A DNA stretch of 64,000 nt from an uncultured Ignavibacteriota bacterium (GCA_903861125.1 CAIOTF010000015.1:62001-126000), one strand, 5' to 3'; positions 50,354 to 60,631 are shown, counted from the first letter of the stretch. Made by a program: numbers and translations. Notes: a model not told the origin generated them from the letters alone.

Positions 50354-50983
50354 TTACGCTACTGCTGTAACAAGCTTTGACGAAGGAAGTTCCTTTTCCT
50401 CGATCTGACGATCGATCGTTTTCAATAATTCCATTCTGCCGTCGCCGGTTACTGCGGAGAACGGCTGGAGGCCAACAAGATGTTTATACTTACTCAATTG
50501 TGCCCCAATGGTATTCATTTGAACTACCAATTTATTTTTCGGGAGTTTGTCGGCTTTAGTAAGGATAAGAAGGAACGGAACTTTATAAAAGTCAAGCCAA
50601 CCCATCATCGTATTGTCCAACTCGGTTGGACCAAGACGAGCATCAACAATCTGAATCGCAAGCGCAATTTGTCTGCGCGTGTGAAAAAATTCTTCGATCA
50701 TCTGTGTCCAGCCGGCTTTCACATGCTCGGCGACCTTAGCATACCCATAACCGGGAAGATCCACAAAGTATAATTCTTTGTTGATCAGGTAATAGTTCAA
50801 TTCGCGGGTTTTGCCTGGGGTCGCGCTGACGCGTGCAATATTTTTCCTGTTGCAGAGTTTATTGAGCAGCGAGGATTTGCCGACGTTGGAACGGCCGATA
50901 AAAATAATTTCGGGAAGATTGGTCTTAGGAAGTTGCTTCAAGTTTGCTACGCCAACAACAAAATCAACAGAAGAAATTTTCAT
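50354..50983 (-). CDS. engB: Ribosome biogenesis GTP-binding protein EngB/YsxC
   Basis: EIIFIGRSNVGKSSLLNKLCNRKNIARVSATPGKTRELNYYLIN, VDLPGYGYAKV, LTKADKL. Confidence 0.96.
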   Translation of the reverse strand: MKISSVDFVVGVANLKQLPKTNLPEIIFIGRSNVGKSSLLNKLCNRKNIARVSATPGKTRELNYYLINKELYFVDLPGYGYAKVAEHVKAGWTQMIEEFFHTRRQIALAIQIVDARLGPTELDNTMMGWLDFYKVPFLLILTKADKLPKNKLVVQMNTIGAQLSKYKHLVGLQPFSAVTGDGRMELLKTIDRQIEEKELPSSKLVTAVA

Positions 50984-51020
50984 ACTTCACACACACAGGA
51001 TTGATGTTTCACTTGAAGAG

Positions 51021-51046
51021 CAAAGGATAGCAATTGCTATCCTTTG
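51021..51046. repeat. Perfect 26-bp palindrome between rplQ and engB
   Basis: CAAAGGATAGCAATTGCTATCCTTTG is its own reverse complement. Confidence 0.9.
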
Positions 51047-51058
51047 ATGAATACATTG

Positions 51059-51568
51059 TTATGCGGAAGGTGTTGCCGGATCTTCCGCAGCAGTTTCGCT
51101 CTTCGCCTTCTTCTTCTGATTGACGCGGGTACGGCGATCTTGTTTCTTTTTCACCGGTTCTGCCGGTGCATCCGCACCAAGGGCGAAGTCAACAAGTTCG
51201 ATCATGGCAACATGGGCACCGTCGCCGAGGCGCTGACCTAGTTTGATCACGCGCGTATAGCCGCCCGGGCGTGAAGCAACTTTCGGTGCAATTTCACTAA
51301 ACAGCATTTTTACCACTTCCTTATCGTTGATATGGCGGGCAATCTCACGACGTGCGTGGATGTTCTTCGGTCCGCCTTCAACCTCTTTTGCTACGGCATT
51401 CTTCGCACGGGTGATCATTTTTTCAACGACCAGCCGTGTTTCTTTTGCCTTTGCCAGAGTGGTTTGAATCCGTTTATGACGCAATAGCGAAGTTGAAAGC
51501 GAGTTCAATAATGCCTTCCGGTGACTTGCTGTGCGTTGTAATTTTCTTCCTGCTCGTCCGTGTATCAT
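51059..51568 (-). CDS. rplQ: 50S ribosomal protein L17
   Basis: [38 protein letters not shown]. Confidence 0.97.
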   Translation of the reverse strand: MIHGRAGRKLQRTASHRKALLNSLSTSLLRHKRIQTTLAKAKETRLVVEKMITRAKNAVAKEVEGGPKNIHARREIARHINDKEVVKMLFSEIAPKVASRPGGYTRVIKLGQRLGDGAHVAMIELVDFALGADAPAEPVKKKQDRRTRVNQKKKAKSETAAEDPATPSA

Positions 51569-51582
51569 TACAATGATTCCTT

Positions 51583-52569
51583 TTAGTCGCTGTCTTTCAA
51601 ATATTTGTCCACATCCATACCGAATGTAAGATTGTTTACTTCCACGATCGCCGATAATTCGGCAAGCGATTTACGTCCGAAGTTACGGAACTTTAACAAC
51701 TCAGATTCATCCTTACGAACAAGATCGCCGAGTGTTTTGATATCTGCAGCACGCAGACAATTGTGCGAACGGACTGAAAGTTCAAGTTCGTCAACAGGCG
51801 TGATTAGGATCTTGCGAATACGTGAGATTTCTTCGTCGCGTTCGTTATCTTCTTTTTCAGTTTCCTGAGTTGCATCAAAATTGATGAAGAATTGAATGTG
51901 GTCGCGAAGCACTTTCCCGGCATATGCAACAGAATCTTTCGGAACGATGGAACCGTCTGTTTCCACTTCAAGAATCAATTTTTCATAGTCAGTCTGCTGA
52001 CCAACGCGTGTTGATTCCACAGTATAGCGGACATTCACAATTGGCGTGAAGATAGAATCTATCGTGATCATGCCGACCGGCTGATCGGGCATTTTGTTTT
52101 CTTCTGCAGTCACATACCCTTTGCCGCGTCCGATGCGGAACTCAATCTCGAAATCAGCATCTTTATTCAGTGTTGCAAGGTGAAGATCAGGATTTAATAT
52201 CTCCACTTCCGGACTTGCCTTTTGAATGTCGCCCGCCAAAAATTTTCCCGGACCTTTCAAATGCACTGTCACTTTGCCAACTTTTTTGTTGGTTGCTTTC
52301 AGACGCACTTGTTTAAGATTCAAGATCATATCGGTAACATCTTCAACGATGCCCGGCAGCGCCGTAAATTCATGAACAATGCCTTCGATACGAATTGCCG
52401 TAATGGCATACCCAGGAAGGGATGAAAGAAGAACGCGGCGCAATGCATTGCCGATCGTGACTCCGTATCCTTTTTCCAACGGTTGTACGATGAATCGACC
52501 GAATCTGTCTGTACTGGATGATTCTTCCAATACAACATTGTCCGGCATTTGAAATTGTGTATTGCTCAT
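51583..52569 (-). CDS. rpoA: DNA-directed RNA polymerase subunit alpha
   Basis: [31 protein letters not shown]-terminal [21 protein letters not shown]. Confidence 0.98.
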   Translation of the reverse strand: MSNTQFQMPDNVVLEESSSTDRFGRFIVQPLEKGYGVTIGNALRRVLLSSLPGYAITAIRIEGIVHEFTALPGIVEDVTDMILNLKQVRLKATNKKVGKVTVHLKGPGKFLAGDIQKASPEVEILNPDLHLATLNKDADFEIEFRIGRGKGYVTAEENKMPDQPVGMITIDSIFTPIVNVRYTVESTRVGQQTDYEKLILEVETDGSIVPKDSVAYAGKVLRDHIQFFINFDATQETEKEDNERDEEISRIRKILITPVDELELSVRSHNCLRAADIKTLGDLVRKDESELLKFRNFGRKSLAELSAIVEVNNLTFGMDVDKYLKDSD

Positions 52570-52608
52570 AGTTTGGTTCTCACCAAGTAAAGGAAAAATT
52601 CAATTAGA

Positions 52609-53220
52609 TTATTTCGAGTACAACTCAACAACGAGTTGTTCGTTTGCAAGCATCGGAATTTCTTCACGTTCCGGCACGCGTAAAAATGTACCAGCCATGG
52701 CAGCCTTATCAAGGCTCACCCATGTGTAGACCGAAGCATCTTTTACACGCTTCATAGCGTTATGAATGATGTCCAACTGACGGCTTTTTTCGCGAACAGC
52801 AATGACATCACCGGTCTTCATTTGGAATGAAGGAATATTCACTTTTTCCTTATTGATACGGAAGTGACCGTGTGTCACCAATTGACGCGCACTACGACGT
52901 GTCGGGGCAAACCCCATACGGTAGACAACGTTGTCAAGACGAAGTTCAAGCAGCTTCACAAGATTATCGCCGGTCTTGCCTTTCATGTGAGACGCTTTTT
53001 CAAAATAATTTCTGAATTGCCGCTCAAGAACACCATAGATATACTTCATCTTCTGTTTTTCTTTCAACTGCAGTCCATATTCAGAAACCTTCGTGCGTTT
53101 TCCCTTGCCATGCTGGCCGGGGCCGTACGGACGGCGTTCCATGAATTTGTTTGCTTTGTTGCTCAGCGCAATCCCTAACTTGCGGGATTGTTTTGTTACT
53201 GATCCGGTATTACGTGCCAT
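52609..53220 (-). CDS. rpsD: 30S ribosomal protein S4
   Basis: RPYGPGQHGKGKRTKVSEYGLQLKEKQKMKYIYG; S4 domain. Confidence 0.98.
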   Translation of the reverse strand: MARNTGSVTKQSRKLGIALSNKANKFMERRPYGPGQHGKGKRTKVSEYGLQLKEKQKMKYIYGVLERQFRNYFEKASHMKGKTGDNLVKLLELRLDNVVYRMGFAPTRRSARQLVTHGHFRINKEKVNIPSFQMKTGDVIAVREKSRQLDIIHNAMKRVKDASVYTWVSLDKAAMAGTFLRVPEREEIPMLANEQLVVELYSK

Positions 53221-53255
53221 TCTGTTTTAATTTCCTTAATTAAAAAGATAAAAAA

Positions 53256-53660
53256 TTACACTCTACGTCGTTTCGGCGGTCGGCAGCCGTTGTGCGGAAT
53301 TGGTGTCATATCGCGGATGATCGTAACCTCAAGTCCTGCGGTCTGCAAAGAACGGATCGCAGCTTCACGGCCCGAACCGGGACCTTTCACGAATACTTCA
53401 ACTTTACGAAGTCCGAGATCGTATGCTTCTTTTGCAGCTCCTTCGGCAGAGACCTGCGCTGCGAACGGTGTGTTCTTACGCGAACCCTTAAAAGCATTCT
53501 TGCCTGCCGATGACCAAGCGATGGTGTTGCCGTAGGTATCGGTGATAGTGACAATGACATTATTGAATGTCGCTTTCACATACACTTTCCCATTCACGTC
53601 AACGTGAATTTTCTTTTTCTTTTTTGCCGCAACTGTCGGTGCAGATTGTTGTTTAGCCAC
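53256..53660 (-). CDS. rpsK: 30S ribosomal protein S11
   Basis: [53 protein letters not shown]. Confidence 0.98.
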   Translation of the reverse strand: MAKQQSAPTVAAKKKKKIHVDVNGKVYVKATFNNVIVTITDTYGNTIAWSSAGKNAFKGSRKNTPFAAQVSAEGAAKEAYDLGLRKVEVFVKGPGSGREAAIRSLQTAGLEVTIIRDMTPIPHNGCRPPKRRRV

Positions 53661-53682
53661 AATATTCCTTTCAGGTATCTAA

Positions 53683-54066
53683 TTACTTCTTAGCGATTGC
53701 TTTTTTCTTTCCTGCTACGGTCTTACGTTTGCCTTTGCGTGTACGCGAATTGGTACGTGTGCGCTGACCACGAACCGGCAGGCCTTTACGATGACGCAGT
53801 CCGCGATATGCCCCGATGTCCATCAAGCGTTTGATGTTCATCTGGTTCTCAGCACGAAGTGCACCCTCGGTTTTATAATCTGTTTGGATTATTGTACGGA
53901 TCTTATTGACCTCTTCATCCGTCAACGAACCGATTTTCTTATTTTCATCCACTCCTGCTTTCGCAAGAATCTCTTTCGAAACGGTATCACCGATTCCAAA
54001 GATGTATGTCAATCCGATAACGGAACGCTTATTTTTCGGTAGATCTACGCCAGCGATACGAGCCAC
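53683..54066 (-). CDS. rpsM: 30S ribosomal protein S13
   Basis: [50 protein letters not shown]. Confidence 0.98.
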   Translation of the reverse strand: MARIAGVDLPKNKRSVIGLTYIFGIGDTVSKEILAKAGVDENKKIGSLTDEEVNKIRTIIQTDYKTEGALRAENQMNIKRLMDIGAYRGLRHRKGLPVRGQRTRTNSRTRKGKRKTVAGKKKAIAKK

Positions 54067-54084
54067 TGATTACTCTCCTAAATT

Positions 54085-54201
54085 TTAACCTTGACGTTGC
54101 TTGTGTTTTGGATTTTTCTTGCAGATTACCATCACTTTGCCTTTGCGGCGGATGATCTTGCAGTTTTCACAGATCTTTTTTACTGATGCACGAACTTTCA
54201 T
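54085..54201 (-). CDS. rpmJ: 50S ribosomal protein L36
   Basis: Hand translation [38 protein letters not shown]; Zn-binding C-C-C-H set; missing from ORF track because of length. Confidence 0.96.
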   Translation of the reverse strand: MKVRASVKKICENCKIIRRKGKVMVICKKNPKHKQRQG

Positions 54202-54220
54202 TGTCGTCCCTTTTTAACAC

Positions 54221-54439
54221 TTATTTGTATCGATACGTAATTCTGCCTTTTGTCAAATCATACGGCGAAAGTTCCACTGTTACTTTATCGCCGACCAGAA
54301 TTTTAATGTAGTGCATTCGCATTTTGCCGGAGATATGCGCCAAAATTTCGTGGCCATTGTCTAACTTTACCCTAAACGATGCGTTCGGCAATGTGTCTGA
54401 AATTACTCCGTCAATTTTTATTGCGTCTTGTTTTGCCAT
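54221..54439 (-). CDS. infA: Translation initiation factor IF-1
   Basis: [61 protein letters not shown]. Confidence 0.98.
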   Translation of the reverse strand: MAKQDAIKIDGVISDTLPNASFRVKLDNGHEILAHISGKMRMHYIKILVGDKVTVELSPYDLTKGRITYRYK

Positions 54440-55206
54440 TAATGATAGATTGTTAACACTTCTGCTTTACCTTTGCGAACAACCACCGTGTACTCAAAGT
54501 GCGCTGAAGGCCTTCCGTCTTGCGTAACGATCGTCCATCTGTCTGGTGCCGTCAACACTTTGTATGTTCCTGCATTCACCATCGGTTCAATCGCGAGTGT
54601 CATTCCTTCTTTCAACACTGTCCCTTTTCCCGCTTTCCCGTAATTTGGAACCTGCGGATCTTCGTGTAATTCCCTTCCAACAGCATGTCCAACTAAATCC
54701 CGCACCACCGAAAACCCTTCTGACTCTACCAGTGACTGAACAGCGTGTGCAATATCGCCGATCCTATTTCCGTCAACTGCCTTTTCAACCGCACGGTCAA
54801 GAGATTCTTTCGTCACCCTCATTAACCGCTTCTTCTCTTCGCTTACTTCCCCAACAGAGAATGTAAAAGCTCCATCTCCGTAAAATCCATTTTTTTTTGC
54901 GCCGACATCGATCGAAACAATCTCTCCCTCTTTCAGCACCCTTGTTCCGGGGATCCCATGAACAACTTCATTGTCGATCGAAATACATAATGTAGCAGGA
55001 AAAAGATTCTTCGGATCCGAACCGTATCCTTTGAATGCCGGTTCCGCATTACAGCTTCGAATGTAATCTTCCGCCATCGAATCAAGTTGTGCTGTCGAAA
55101 CTCCCGGCTTCACCTGCGTCCCGATCAATTTGATCACATCACCAACGATCCGACAACTTTCCCGCATTAACTCTATCTCTGCCGCAGACTTAATACTGAC
55201 TGCCAT
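54439..55206 (-). CDS. map: Type I methionine aminopeptidase
   Basis: [62 protein letters not shown]. Confidence 0.97.
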   Translation of the reverse strand: MAVSIKSAAEIELMRESCRIVGDVIKLIGTQVKPGVSTAQLDSMAEDYIRSCNAEPAFKGYGSDPKNLFPATLCISIDNEVVHGIPGTRVLKEGEIVSIDVGAKKNGFYGDGAFTFSVGEVSEEKKRLMRVTKESLDRAVEKAVDGNRIGDIAHAVQSLVESEGFSVVRDLVGHAVGRELHEDPQVPNYGKAGKGTVLKEGMTLAIEPMVNAGTYKVLTAPDRWTIVTQDGRPSAHFEYTVVVRKGKAEVLTIYH

Positions 55207-56546
55207 TACCGACCAATTCGGCCTTTAATCTTGCCGCTCTTCATAAAACCATCATAATGTCTCATCATCAGATGCGATTCGATCTGCTGTAGAGTATCCA
55301 ATGCTACGCCGACGGAAATCAACAAACTTGTGCCGCCAAAGAAAGAGGCAAAACTTGATGTAATACCAAACTTCACCATGAACGCCGGCAGAATAGCGAT
55401 GATCGCAAGGAAGATCGAACCAGGCAGCGTAATTTTTGTCAAAATGTTATCAATGAAGTCCGACGTATGTTTTCCGGGACGAATACCTGGGATGAATCCG
55501 CCATTCTTCTGCATATTGTCAGCAACATCATTCGGGTTGAATGCAATTGCCGTATAGAAATATGTGAAGAAGACAATCATCAAACCGTAAAAAAACGAAT
55601 ACGTCAGTGATGTATAGCTGAAATATCCTGCGATCGAGCCTACAAATTCGCTTTCAGGAAAAAATGTCAGGACCGTACTAGGGATGAACATCAACGATTG
55701 CGCAAAAATGATCGGCATAACTCCGGCCGTATTCACACGCATCGGAATATATTGAGTAACGCCACCGTACACCTTACGACCCACGAGGCGTTTCGCATAC
55801 TGCACGGGAATACGCCGTGTGCCTTGCGTTACCATTATAACACCGGCAACAATGAGCAGCATCAATCCCCAAATAATTAATTCGATAATGATAGGACGCG
55901 CGCCGGATCCGACCAATTGAATTTCATCAAGAACCGCTTGTGGAAAACGTGCGATGATACCAATAAAAATGATCAGTGAAATACCGTTGCCAAGTCCGCG
56001 TTCTGTAATCTGTTCGCCAAGCCACATCATAAACATCGTGCCTGCGGTTAAAAAAATCATCGTGCTGAACGAAAAAAACAATCCGTGCACTTCTGCAGGA
56101 ACAATCGGAATTCCATTAGCATTCAGACTTCCTAAACGCACACTCACGCCCCACGCCTGCATCAATGCAATCAGTACAGTACCGACACGTGTATATTGAT
56201 TGATTTTTTTCCTGCCGGTTTCCCCTTCCTTTTGCAATTTTTGGAAGAACGGAACAACGGCGCCAAGCAGCTGAATAATGATCGAAGCACTAATATAGGG
56301 CATTATGCCAAGAGCAAAAATCGCAGCGTTATGGAATGCACCGCCAACGAAAAGATCGTATAATCCAAAAAGTGAATTACTGTCTTGATTGCGCATGGCC
56401 GCAGCAAGAACACCCGCATCAACACCGGGTAATGTAATGTGAGCACCAAGCCTAACAACCATCAACAATCCCCCCGTAAAAAGCAGGCGAGTGCGAAGTT
56501 CTTCTATCTTGAAGATATTTCTGAAACTTTCGGTGAATTTACTCAT
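55206..56546 (-). CDS. secY: Preprotein translocase subunit SecY
   Basis: ALGIMPYISASIIIQLL, GNGISLIIFIGII, 10 TM; NGGFIPGIRPGKHTSDFI. Confidence 0.98.
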   Translation of the reverse strand: MSKFTESFRNIFKIEELRTRLLFTGGLLMVVRLGAHITLPGVDAGVLAAAMRNQDSNSLFGLYDLFVGGAFHNAAIFALGIMPYISASIIIQLLGAVVPFFQKLQKEGETGRKKINQYTRVGTVLIALMQAWGVSVRLGSLNANGIPIVPAEVHGLFFSFSTMIFLTAGTMFMMWLGEQITERGLGNGISLIIFIGIIARFPQAVLDEIQLVGSGARPIIIELIIWGLMLLIVAGVIMVTQGTRRIPVQYAKRLVGRKVYGGVTQYIPMRVNTAGVMPIIFAQSLMFIPSTVLTFFPESEFVGSIAGYFSYTSLTYSFFYGLMIVFFTYFYTAIAFNPNDVADNMQKNGGFIPGIRPGKHTSDFIDNILTKITLPGSIFLAIIAILPAFMVKFGITSSFASFFGGTSLLISVGVALDTLQQIESHLMMRHYDGFMKSGKIKGRIGR

Positions 56547-56565
56547 TGTGAATATTCAGATTAAG

Positions 56566-57048
56566 TTAAGCAGCAACTTTTTCGTTAGAAATTTCTTTTA
56601 TCGAACCGCCCGCCGCAGTGATTTTTTCCGCAGCTGTCTTGCTGAACTTATGAGCCGTTACGGTTAACTTTGCTTTCAATTCGCCGTCGCCAAGAATTTT
56701 CAAAGGCTGATTCTTATCGGAGACTGCACCGATCTTAACGAGGACTTCCGGCGTGATAATACCATCGGTGATCTTTTTGTCGTCAACAAGTTTTTGCAGT
56801 ATTTCAACATTCATGATCGCATATTCTACACGGTTGCGGGGTGTAAAACCAAATTTCGGCAAACGCCGTACAAGCGGCATCTGTCCGCCTTCGAAATTCC
56901 GCTTTAAGCCGGAACCAGACCGTGAGCCCTGTCCTTTATGTCCACGCGTTGATGTTCCGCCGTGCCCTGAACCTTGTCCGCGGCCGATACGTTTTCTTTT
57001 TTTGCGTGAACCTGCTGCATATTTTAAGTTGCTGAGAATATTTGCCAT
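56566..57048 (-). CDS. rplO: 50S ribosomal protein L15
   Basis: [43 protein letters not shown]. Confidence 0.97.
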   Translation of the reverse strand: MANILSNLKYAAGSRKKRKRIGRGQGSGHGGTSTRGHKGQGSRSGSGLKRNFEGGQMPLVRRLPKFGFTPRNRVEYAIMNVEILQKLVDDKKITDGIITPEVLVKIGAVSDKNQPLKILGDGELKAKLTVTAHKFSKTAAEKITAAGGSIKEISNEKVAA

Positions 57049-57107
57049 TACTGTCTCCTGTGAAGTACTAACGCCCCGGAGCCGGAGCTCGCATCTTCAG
57101 TTGAATA

Positions 57108-57302
57108 TTATGATTTAACTTCTTCTACGGTCACCAAATGGCGCACCGAGTTGATCATTCCGCGTATCTGCGGGGTTTCTGTATGAACAACGGAATAATT
57201 CGGACGGCCGAGACCGAGCGCTTTGATCGTTGCTTTGTGTTTTGCCAGCGTATCAATAATGCTGACCTTTTGCGTAATCTTAATTTTTTTCGGCGCTGCC
57301 AT
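57108..57302 (-). CDS. rpmD: 50S ribosomal protein L30
   Basis: KITQKVSIIDTLAKHKATIKALGLGRPNYSVVHTETPQIRGMINSVRHLV. Confidence 0.96.
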   Translation of the reverse strand: MAAPKKIKITQKVSIIDTLAKHKATIKALGLGRPNYSVVHTETPQIRGMINSVRHLVTVEEVKS

Positions 57303-57323
57303 TGTCGCTCACACTTTGTTTGG

Positions 57324-57824
57324 TTATGAAAAAAGTTCTTGAACGGAAATTCCGCGTTCTGCTGCAACCATTCTTGCATCACGCATTGAGAGCAGCGCAC
57401 GCAGCGTTGCTTTCACAACGTTATGCGGATTTGCCGATCCCATCTGCTTTGTCAGAATATCTTTCACTCCAGCCATCTCCAGTACGGCACGCACACCTCC
57501 GCCGGCGATCAAGCCAGTTCCGGGCGCTGCAGGACGAAGCAATACTTTTCCTGCACCGAATTTTCCAAGGGCCTCGTGTGGAACAGTTCCATTGATAAGC
57601 GGAACTTTCACAACATTCTTTTTGGCATCATCAGTCCCTTTGGATATCGCGTCAGCAACTTCATTCGCCTTACCGAGTCCGATCCCTACGTATCCGTTCC
57701 CGTCGCCGACAACAACAATTGCATTAAAGCTGAAACGGCGTCCACCCTTCACCACTTTTGCTACGCGGTTGATGTGCACCAATTTGTCTTTCAGATCGAG
57801 ATCACTTGTTTTAATTCGAGCCAA
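57324..57824 (-). CDS. rpsE: 30S ribosomal protein S5
   Basis: [43 protein letters not shown]. Confidence 0.98.
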   Translation of the reverse strand: MARIKTSDLDLKDKLVHINRVAKVVKGGRRFSFNAIVVVGDGNGYVGIGLGKANEVADAISKGTDDAKKNVVKVPLINGTVPHEALGKFGAGKVLLRPAAPGTGLIAGGGVRAVLEMAGVKDILTKQMGSANPHNVVKATLRALLSMRDARMVAAERGISVQELFS

Positions 57825-57862
57825 GGTAAATCCTCACAGTTATTTTTTTTCGTTAAATGTTG

Positions 57863-57933
57863 CTGTCGTGCCAGGATTCGAACCTAGATTAACGCCTCCA
57901 AAGGGCGCTGTCCTGCCATTGGACGACACGACA
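57863..57933 (-). tRNA. tRNA-Gln (anticodon TTG)
   Basis: Minus strand TGTCGTG TC GTCC AATGGCA GGAC A GCGCC CTTTGGA GGCGT TAAT CTAGG TTCGAAT CCTGG CACGACA G. All four stems pair; anticodon loop CTTTGGA; discriminator G; CCA not encoded. Confidence 0.95.
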
Positions 57934-57948
57934 ATTGGACAGCACGAC
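57918..57948. repeat. Imperfect tandem repeat of the tRNA-Gln 5' end
   Basis: ATTGGACGACACGAC (57918-57932) and ATTGGACAGCACGAC (57934-57948), 13/15 identical, period 16. Confidence 0.8.
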
Positions 57949-57955
57949 GAGCAGT

Positions 57956-58324
57956 TTAGAATTTCAATCCGCCTTCGCGAGCACCATCGGCAAACGCCTT
58001 CACGCGTCCATGATACAAATACCCGTTACGATCAAACACGACCGCGCTGACATTTTTTTCTATAGCTTTCTTTGCCAGAAGTTTCCCCACCAGCGTACTC
58101 TGCGCCACTTTTGTTTTTACACCGGCCACATCCTGTTTCACCTCTTTAGAATTCGTTGAAAGTGAAACGATTGTTTTTCCCGTTACGTCATCAATAATCT
58201 GTCCGTAAATTTCATTCAGACTGCGATAGACGGAAAAACGTGGGCGTTCCGTTGATCCAAAAATTTTCTTTTTGATCGTTTTTTTGATCCGAATGCGGCG
58301 TTTTGTAGTGTCTTTTTTAATCAT
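57956..58324 (-). CDS. rplR: 50S ribosomal protein L18
   Basis: RIRIKKTIKKKIFGSTERPRFSVYRSLNEIYGQIIDDVTGKTIVSLSTNS. Confidence 0.97.
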   Translation of the reverse strand: MIKKDTTKRRIRIKKTIKKKIFGSTERPRFSVYRSLNEIYGQIIDDVTGKTIVSLSTNSKEVKQDVAGVKTKVAQSTLVGKLLAKKAIEKNVSAVVFDRNGYLYHGRVKAFADGAREGGLKF

Positions 58325-58344
58325 AATCTCAATTCACAAATTTA

Positions 58345-58890
58345 TTATTTCGAACTTGCTGCTGTTTTACCGGCTTTACGACGGAGCACTTCACCTTCAT
58401 ATTTTACTCCTTTGCCTTTGTATGGTTCGGGGAGCTTGAACGACCGAATTTTTGCTGCAACAAGTCCGACAAGTTGTTTGTCGAAACCGGCTATAACAAT
58501 ACTTGTTGGTGTCGGCGTTTCGATCTTTATTGAATCAGGAGCACGGAAAATAATCGGATGTGAAAATCCAAGCGCAAGTGCAAGGTTCTTGCCTTTCATT
58601 TCCGCCTTGTAACCGACACCCACTAACTCCAATTTTTTGGCAAATCCTTCTGCAACACCCTTGATCATATTCGCAACATTGGCGCGGGACGTTCCGTGAA
58701 TAGCACGATTCGAACGCTCTTCTGTTTTTCTCGTGAGCGTCACTTCGCTTCCCTTAATGTCAATGCCGACATTCGGATGCAGCTGAGTTTTGAGTTCTCC
58801 GTTTTTTCCTTTTACGGTAACAATGCCGTTGTTCACTGCCACTGTTACACCGCTTGGAACTGTAATAAGTTTTTTACCTATACGTGACAC
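58345..58890 (-). CDS. rplF: 50S ribosomal protein L6
   Basis: MSRIGKKLITVPSGVTVAVNNGIVTVKGKNGEL; EPYKGKGVKYEGEVLRRKAGK. Confidence 0.98.
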   Translation of the reverse strand: MSRIGKKLITVPSGVTVAVNNGIVTVKGKNGELKTQLHPNVGIDIKGSEVTLTRKTEERSNRAIHGTSRANVANMIKGVAEGFAKKLELVGVGYKAEMKGKNLALALGFSHPIIFRAPDSIKIETPTPTSIVIAGFDKQLVGLVAAKIRSFKLPEPYKGKGVKYEGEVLRRKAGKTAASSK

Positions 58891-58904
58891 GTTCTAAACT
58901 CCTT

Positions 58905-59300
58905 TTACCAGATAAGGCAGAGCACTTCTCCGCCGACATTTTCTTTACGCGCTTGTTTATCAGACATCAAACCTTTTGATGTTGATACAATCGCAAGACC
59001 AAGACCGTTGCTGACGCGCGGAAGGTCTTCTACCTGACGATAGACCCTGCGGCCCGGCGTACTGACGCGGCGAGAACCCTTAATCACGTTCGAGCCCGCA
59101 TAATATTTCAATGCGATGCGAATCGTACCTTGTTTGTCGTCGGCAACAACATCATATTTATTGATGAGTTTGTTCTCCGAGAGGATGCGGGTGATTTCCT
59201 TCTTCACATTGGAAGCGGGAATTTCAACTTTCTTGTGCTTCGCCTGGATCGCGTTGCGAAGACGAGTAAGATAATCTGCAATTGGATCTGAATGAGCCAT
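58905..59300 (-). CDS. rpsH: 30S ribosomal protein S8
   Basis: DPIADYLTRLRNAIQAKHKKVEIPASNVKKEI; GLGLAIVSTSKGLMSDKQARKENVGGEVLCLIW. Confidence 0.98.
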   Translation of the reverse strand: MAHSDPIADYLTRLRNAIQAKHKKVEIPASNVKKEITRILSENKLINKYDVVADDKQGTIRIALKYYAGSNVIKGSRRVSTPGRRVYRQVEDLPRVSNGLGLAIVSTSKGLMSDKQARKENVGGEVLCLIW

Positions 59301-59320
59301 TCTAAAACCTTCTCCTATTG

Positions 59321-59590
59321 TTACCAGCTTGCTTTCGTAAGACCTGGAATTTTTCCTTCGTGGGCTAATTTTCGAAACGCCATGCGTCCGAGACCGAACT
59401 TTCTAAAATATCCGCGTGAACGTCCGGTTTGGAAGCAGCGATTATGCAACCGTGTTGGATTGCTGTCGCGCGGAAGAAGCCGAACGGCATCCATATCGCC
59501 TTTTTCAATCAACTCTTTACGTATAGCAGCATACTTTGCTACCAATTTTTCGCGCCGTTTTTGACGGGCAACTGAACTAAGTTTTGCCAT
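59321..59590 (-). CDS. rpsN: 30S ribosomal protein S14 (long, Zn-independent form)
   Basis: 89 aa; LPRDSNPTRLHNRCFQTGRSRGYFRKFGLGRMAFRKLAHEGKIPGLTKASW. Confidence 0.98.
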   Translation of the reverse strand: MAKLSSVARQKRREKLVAKYAAIRKELIEKGDMDAVRLLPRDSNPTRLHNRCFQTGRSRGYFRKFGLGRMAFRKLAHEGKIPGLTKASW

Positions 59591-59598
59591 AGTGTCCT

Positions 59599-60237
59599 TT
59601 AACTTACTTTCGCTACTGGTTGTTCACGTTTTACAAATGGAACACCGAACAATTTCAGCAATTCCATTGCTTCCATGTCTGTATCCGCAGTGGTCACAAA
59701 TGTAATATCCATACCGGATATCTTTGTGACACGGTCCGCATCAATTTCAGGGAAAATAATTTGCTCTTTAATACCGAGCGTATAATTTCCGCGTCCGTCG
59801 AATGACCGATCGGAAATCCCGCGGAAATCGCGTATCTGCGGCATCGCAAGACTTATTAAGCGGTCCAGGAACTCATACATCATATTGCTGCGCAGCGTAA
59901 CGCGCGCGCCGATAGCCAATCCCTGACGAAGTTTAAAATTTGAGATAGCTTTTTTCGCTTTGGTAATTGCAGCTTTCTGTCCGGTGATTGTTTCCAATTC
60001 GGCAACAGCTACGTCCAGCAATTTCGCATCCTGCGTTGCCTGACCGACACCAACATTCACGGATATCTTTTCAAGCTTCGGAACCTGCATAACGTTCTTA
60101 TATTTGAACTGTTTCATCATTGCAGGGATGATATCCTTCTTATATTTTTCAGCAAGACGGGGATATACGCCAACTTCGCGGACTCCCGGCCCTTTCTTTT
60201 CTTCTTTTTTCTGCTGCTGTTTTTTTTCTTTTGCCAT
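59599..60237 (-). CDS. rplE: 50S ribosomal protein L5 with charged N-terminal extension
   Basis: [35 protein letters not shown]...; N-terminal [28 protein letters not shown] precedes the L5 core. Confidence 0.97.
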   Translation of the reverse strand: MAKEKKQQQKKEEKKGPGVREVGVYPRLAEKYKKDIIPAMMKQFKYKNVMQVPKLEKISVNVGVGQATQDAKLLDVAVAELETITGQKAAITKAKKAISNFKLRQGLAIGARVTLRSNMMYEFLDRLISLAMPQIRDFRGISDRSFDGRGNYTLGIKEQIIFPEIDADRVTKISGMDITFVTTADTDMEAMELLKLFGVPFVKREQPVAKVS

Positions 60238-60254
60238 TGTCGTCTATTGTTTGC

Positions 60255-60277
60255 GTGTTACGTTATTCGCGTAACAC
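60255..60277 (-). promoter_or_regulatory. Hairpin in rplX-rplE intergenic region
   Basis: GTGTTACG TTATTCG CGTAACAC, perfect 8-bp stem 18 nt upstream of the rplE start. Confidence 0.55.
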
Positions 60278-60288
60278 CGATGAAAAAA

Positions 60289-60612
60289 TTAAAACATTTC
60301 TCCGCTCTTCTGTGCGATACGCATTACTTTCTTTTTGCCGCTGACGGCATCCTTTGTGCGCGAATATCCGATACGGGTCTTCTCGCCGGACTTTGGATCC
60401 TTCAGCATCACATTGGATGAATGAATCGGAGCTTCCTTTTGCACTACTCCGCCTTGCGGATTGCTCTGGGAGGGACGTGTATGACGTTTCATAATATTTA
60501 CGCCTTCCACGATCACTCGATTCTTTTCAGGAAACACTTTCAGCACTTTTCCCTCTTTGCCTCTGGAGTTTCCCGAGATCACAACAACGATATCATTTTT
60601 TTTAACGTGCAT
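60289..60612 (-). CDS. rplX: 50S ribosomal protein L24
   Basis: [54 protein letters not shown]. Confidence 0.98.
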   Translation of the reverse strand: MHVKKNDIVVVISGNSRGKEGKVLKVFPEKNRVIVEGVNIMKRHTRPSQSNPQGGVVQKEAPIHSSNVMLKDPKSGEKTRIGYSRTKDAVSGKKKVMRIAQKSGEMF

Positions 60613-60631
60613 AATAAGTTCTCTTTCTGAG

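Noticed and set aside
57423-57887. 154-aa plus-strand ORF spanning antisense rpsE and the tRNA
   Set aside because: Overlaps confirmed rpsE and tRNA-Gln on the other strand.
58705-58725. GATTCGAAC string resembling a tRNA T-loop
   Set aside because: Lies inside rplF coding sequence; no acceptor or anticodon stems around it.
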